A stretch of 64,000 nt of DNA from Microbacterium sp. CH12i (lineage in GTDB: Bacteria > Actinomycetota > Actinomycetes > Actinomycetales > Microbacteriaceae), in NCBI RefSeq assembly GCF_000685355.1, contig NZ_JHET01000006.1, positions 310,001 through 374,000 of the forward strand. The letters run 5' to 3'. The notes beneath the pieces were generated by a model. The model searched no databases. It was not told the DNA's origin and worked only from the letters and a program-made list of their open reading frames with translations. Numbering within the stretch: the stretch's first letter is position 1; the number at the start of each line of letters is the position of its first letter. This document shows, piece after piece, positions 61,581-64,000 of this stretch. Made by a program: the position numbers and the translations under genes.

Positions 61581-62203
61581 CAGCGCGCCCCGGCATCTGG
61601 ATCACACTCGAGGGCGGCGACGGCTCGGGGAAAACCACCCAGGCCGAGATGCTCGAGAAGTGGCTGTCTGATGCCGGGCACAAAGTGTTGCGTACGCGTG
61701 AGCCCGGCGGTAGCGACGTGGGGCAGCTGATTCGCGAGATCGTGTTGCATCACCGCGGTGACATCGCCCCCCGCGCCGAAGCACTCCTCTACGCCGCCGA
61801 TCGTGCACACCACGTCGCGACGGTCGTACGGCCTGCGCTGGAGCGCGGCGAAATCGTGCTGCAGGATCGCTACCTTGACTCGTCCGTCGCCTATCAGGGT
61901 GCCGGCCGCGTCCTCGATGCCGTTGAAGTGCGGGACCTGTCGTTGTGGGCAGCCGAGGGCGCGCTACCCGACCTCACTCTGTTGCTCGACCTCGATCCAT
62001 CGGCCGCTCGCGTCCGTCTGGATTCGGCAGACAAGCCGTTCGATCGTCTGGAAGCAGAGAAGGCCGAATTCCACACCCGCGTGCGGGAGTCGTTCCTCGC
62101 TCTCGCTGCGGCCGAGCCAGAGCGCTTCCTGGTGCTGGATGCCGCGGCATCCGCCGATTCGGTGGCATCCGTCATCCGTGACCGTGTCGCATCCCTCATC
62201 TGA
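61577..62203 (+). CDS. tmk: Thymidylate kinase
   Basis: A 208-residue kinase making dTDP from dTMP. P-loop LEGGDGSGKTTQ (11-22), DR(Y/H) motif LQDRYLDSSVAYQG and lid region LDSADKPFDRLEAEK. The GTG at 61577 overlaps the topA stop as GTGA. With topA and holB it forms a replication-related operon conserved in actinobacteria. Confidence 0.95.
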   Translation: MTARPGIWITLEGGDGSGKTTQAEMLEKWLSDAGHKVLRTREPGGSDVGQLIREIVLHHRGDIAPRAEALLYAADRAHHVATVVRPALERGEIVLQDRYLDSSVAYQGAGRVLDAVEVRDLSLWAAEGALPDLTLLLDLDPSAARVRLDSADKPFDRLEAEKAEFHTRVRESFLALAAAEPERFLVLDAAASADSVASVIRDRVASLI

Positions 62204-62231
62204 CAGGGCGGGTGCTGTCGCACCCTCCAGT

Positions 62232-62237
62232 TAGGCT
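62232..62237 (+). promoter_or_regulatory. Leaderless -10 element of holB
   Basis: TAGGCT plus six bases to the ATG at 62244, giving holB its own promoter within the tmk-holB gap. Confidence 0.55.
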
Positions 62238-62243
62238 GAGAAC

Positions 62244-63401
62244 ATGACCGCACCCACGCTCGCTCCGTTCCCGTGGACGGACGTCTGGGGGCAAGATGAC
62301 GCGGTCGAGGCGCTGCGGCATGCGGCATCCGATCCGGCTGCGCTCTCGCATGCCTGGCTGATCACCGGTCCTCCTGGCTCTGGCCGCTCAACGCTCGCGT
62401 ACGCTTTCGCGGCCGCCCTGATCGCCGACAGCCCCGACGATGAGCACACGATGCGTCAGGTGCTTGCCGGCACCCACCCGGACGTCACGGCGCTCCGCAC
62501 CGACAAAGTCATCATCACGATCAAAGAGGCGCGTGCGCTGGTCGAGCGCTCATACTTCGCGCCGTCCGCTGGTCGTTACCGCGTGATCGTCGTGGAAGAC
62601 GCCGACCGCATGGTCGAGCGCACCTCGAACGTGCTGCTGAAGGCTCTCGAAGAGCCACCAGAGAACACCGTGTGGATTCTCTGCGCACCCAGTGAAGCCG
62701 ACCTTCTGCCCACGATCCGCTCGCGGGTGCGGCCGTTACGGTTGCGCGAGCCTGATGTCGCTGATGTCACGCGCTTGATCATGCAGCGCACTGGCGCAGA
62801 CGAGGTCACCGCAGAGCAGGCTGCACGACACTCTCAGCGCCATATCGGCATGGCTCAGCGCTTGGCGACAGACGACGCGGCCAGGCGGCGCCGTGATGTT
62901 ACGCTGCGCTCGGTGCTCGCGATTCGCGGCGTCGGCAGTGCGGTCGAGGTCGCCGGAGCAATCATCCAGGCCGCCACAGAAGACGCGAAGACTCTGACCG
63001 CAGAGCGCGATGCCTCTGAACGTGCATCGCTGCTGCGCACCGTCGGCGTGGCAGAGGGCCAGGCGGTCCCACCTGCATTGCGCGCACAGATTTCCGCACT
63101 GGAGGACGACCAGAAGAAGCGCGCGACACGCAGCCTGCGCGACGGCATCGACCGCGTACTCACCGACCTGCAGTCGATGTTTCGTGACGTCGTGATGCTG
63201 CAGTACGGTCGTGGCGACGATCTCATCAACCGTGAGTTGCAAGATGATCTGAGTGCCCTGGCTGCCGCATGGCCGGTGGCACGTACGCTGGTGGTTCTCG
63301 ACCATCTTGCCGAGACCAGAGAGTCTTTGGAGCGAAACGTTGCTCCGACACTCGCTCTGGAAAGTTTGCTCGTGACAGTCGCGAGCGGGAGGAAACCGTG
63401 A
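62244..63401 (+). CDS. holB: DNA polymerase III subunit delta prime
   Basis: A 385-residue clamp-loader subunit partnering DnaX. The P-loop is TGPPGSGRSTLA (41-52), with Arg in place of the catalytic Lys, as often in delta prime, which does not hydrolyse ATP. VIVVEDADRMVERTSNVLLKALEEPPENT and the SRC-like sensor region TIRSRVRPLRL are visible in parts: EDADRMVERTSN, ALEEPPENTVWIL. The C-terminal helical domain includes a possible FRDVVMLQYG. It overlaps the next gene by four bases. Confidence 0.92.
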   Translation: MTAPTLAPFPWTDVWGQDDAVEALRHAASDPAALSHAWLITGPPGSGRSTLAYAFAAALIADSPDDEHTMRQVLAGTHPDVTALRTDKVIITIKEARALVERSYFAPSAGRYRVIVVEDADRMVERTSNVLLKALEEPPENTVWILCAPSEADLLPTIRSRVRPLRLREPDVADVTRLIMQRTGADEVTAEQAARHSQRHIGMAQRLATDDAARRRRDVTLRSVLAIRGVGSAVEVAGAIIQAATEDAKTLTAERDASERASLLRTVGVAEGQAVPPALRAQISALEDDQKKRATRSLRDGIDRVLTDLQSMFRDVVMLQYGRGDDLINRELQDDLSALAAAWPVARTLVVLDHLAETRESLERNVAPTLALESLLVTVASGRKP

Positions 63402-64000
63402 ACATTCGACAGACTTCTCGCCTGCGACGGCTTGCCGCGATTACGGCGGGTCTGGCCGCAGCGTCGGTGGCGCTGAGCGGATGCCTGTACTCGGCAATTC
63501 CTGAGGGCACGGGGCCGCGGCCCGCGACGACGAACGCCCCCGACACCGAGGGTGTTTCTGCTGATCTGCTCCCGTACTACGAGCAGACGCTCGACTGGAC
63601 CGCCTGTGACTCGCAAGCTGCTGGCTTTGACTGCACGTACGTCACAGCGCCGCTGGACTGGGAGAATCCGAGCGACGGCGATATCAGGCTCTCCGTTGTT
63701 CGCCACCAGGCAACCGGTACCCCGATGGGGTCCCTGTTGACCAATCCGGGCGGCCCCGGTGGGAGCGGGGTGGACTTCATCCTGAACAGCCTCGACTATG
63801 CGGTCAGCGGCGACCTCATCGACAGCTACGACGTGATCGGGTTCGATCCGCGTGGCGTCGGCGATTCCACCGCAGTGAGCTGTTTCGATGCCACCGAGAT
63901 GGACTCGTACCTCTACGACATTCCCGTCGCTCCGCGAGGAACCGACGAGTGGGAGGCTGAGCTCACCGAGCGCAATAAGGCCTTCGCTGACGCATGTGAC
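63398..64000 (+). CDS. Secreted alpha/beta-hydrolase lipoprotein, 3' end outside window
   Basis: The first 201 codons of a family S33-type (tripeptidyl-aminopeptidase-like) hydrolase. A signal peptide with RLRRLAAITAGLAAASVALS leads to lipobox LSGC, so it is an exported lipoprotein. TPMGSLLTNPGGPGGSGVDF is the oxyanion-hole motif and YDVIGFDPRGVGDST the following strand-loop of this family; the catalytic Ser, Asp and His lie beyond the edge. GTG 63398 overlaps the holB stop and follows GGGAGGA. Confidence 0.85.
   Translation, partial: MNIRQTSRLRRLAAITAGLAAASVALSGCLYSAIPEGTGPRPATTNAPDTEGVSADLLPYYEQTLDWTACDSQAAGFDCTYVTAPLDWENPSDGDIRLSVVRHQATGTPMGSLLTNPGGPGGSGVDFILNSLDYAVSGDLIDSYDVIGFDPRGVGDSTAVSCFDATEMDSYLYDIPVAPRGTDEWEAELTERNKAFADACD

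Overview
The window is about 64 kb of a high-GC Gram-positive chromosome. Gene order and protein types point to an actinobacterium of the family Microbacteriaceae, most likely Microbacterium or a close relative. The clues are Tad-like secretion genes beside topA, a lysC-asd pair, a dnaX-recR pair, lysine-rich repeats at the TopA C-terminus, and many GTG/TTG starts with leaderless-type promoters. This is inferred from protein character, not from a search. I see no transposase, integrase, phage module, CRISPR array or rRNA, so the window reads as core chromosome.

Layout. 1-3 kb, minus strand: the 5' part of zwf, a GlcG/HbpS-like protein and a zinc formaldehyde dehydrogenase, with a divergent ATPase-HTH regulator. 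3.9-5.7 kb: a GH15 glycosidase. 5.8-7 kb: rplJ-rplL behind an L10-leader-type attenuator. 7.1-10.9 kb: a sugar ABC importer without its ATPase. 10.9-13.6 kb: cystathionine beta-synthase and a cystathionine gamma-synthase/lyase. 13.6-19.2 kb: an MFS exporter, cupin, PAP2 phosphatase, GNAT, tRNA-Ser, LssY-type membrane protein and TrhO. 19.2-23.6 kb, minus strand: moxR, DUF58 and transglutaminase genes. 23.7-26.65 kb: an SF2 helicase. 26.7-28.1 kb: SRP RNA, rhomboid and a lysozyme-fold protein. 28.1-31.5 kb: pta-ackA. 31.5-35.4 kb: a damaged reductase gene, beta-phosphoglucomutase and a GH65 phosphorylase. 35.4-38.1 kb: dnaX-recR. 38.1-41.4 kb: EamA, DUF2871 and a two-component pair. 41.5-43.9 kb: lysC-asd. 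44-48.2 kb: mqo, tdk and a FadR-type regulator with lldD. 48.2-52.7 kb: HAD phosphatase, tRNA-Pro, metallophosphoesterase and a PASTA penicillin-binding protein. 52.8-55.5 kb: a DUF4177 protein, RidA and acs. 55.8-58.65 kb: Tad-like genes. 58.7-64 kb: topA, tmk, holB and a secreted hydrolase cut by the window edge.

Metabolically, lldD, mqo, pta-ackA and acs cover lactate, malate and acetate turnover. The sugar importer, GH15, GH65 and beta-phosphoglucomutase suggest alpha-glucoside (maltose/trehalose type) use. The two transsulfuration enzymes would interconvert homocysteine and cysteine.

The strongest window-wide signal is technical. At least twelve otherwise normal genes, including housekeeping ones (ackA, pta, asd, a class A PBP), are broken by single-base indels. 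Nearly all are a missing G or C, and each repair restores a full-length protein. This looks like residual assembly error, not gene decay. The best biological signals are a FadR/LldR promoter with two TGGTCTGACCA operators placed at its core elements, a recurrent leaderless promoter spacing (-10 hexamer, six bases, start codon), a DNA-binding regulator carrying a histidine-kinase-type ATPase domain beside the formaldehyde dehydrogenase operon, and a Tad membrane protein that looks like a TadB-TadC fusion. I found no convincing wholly new system.
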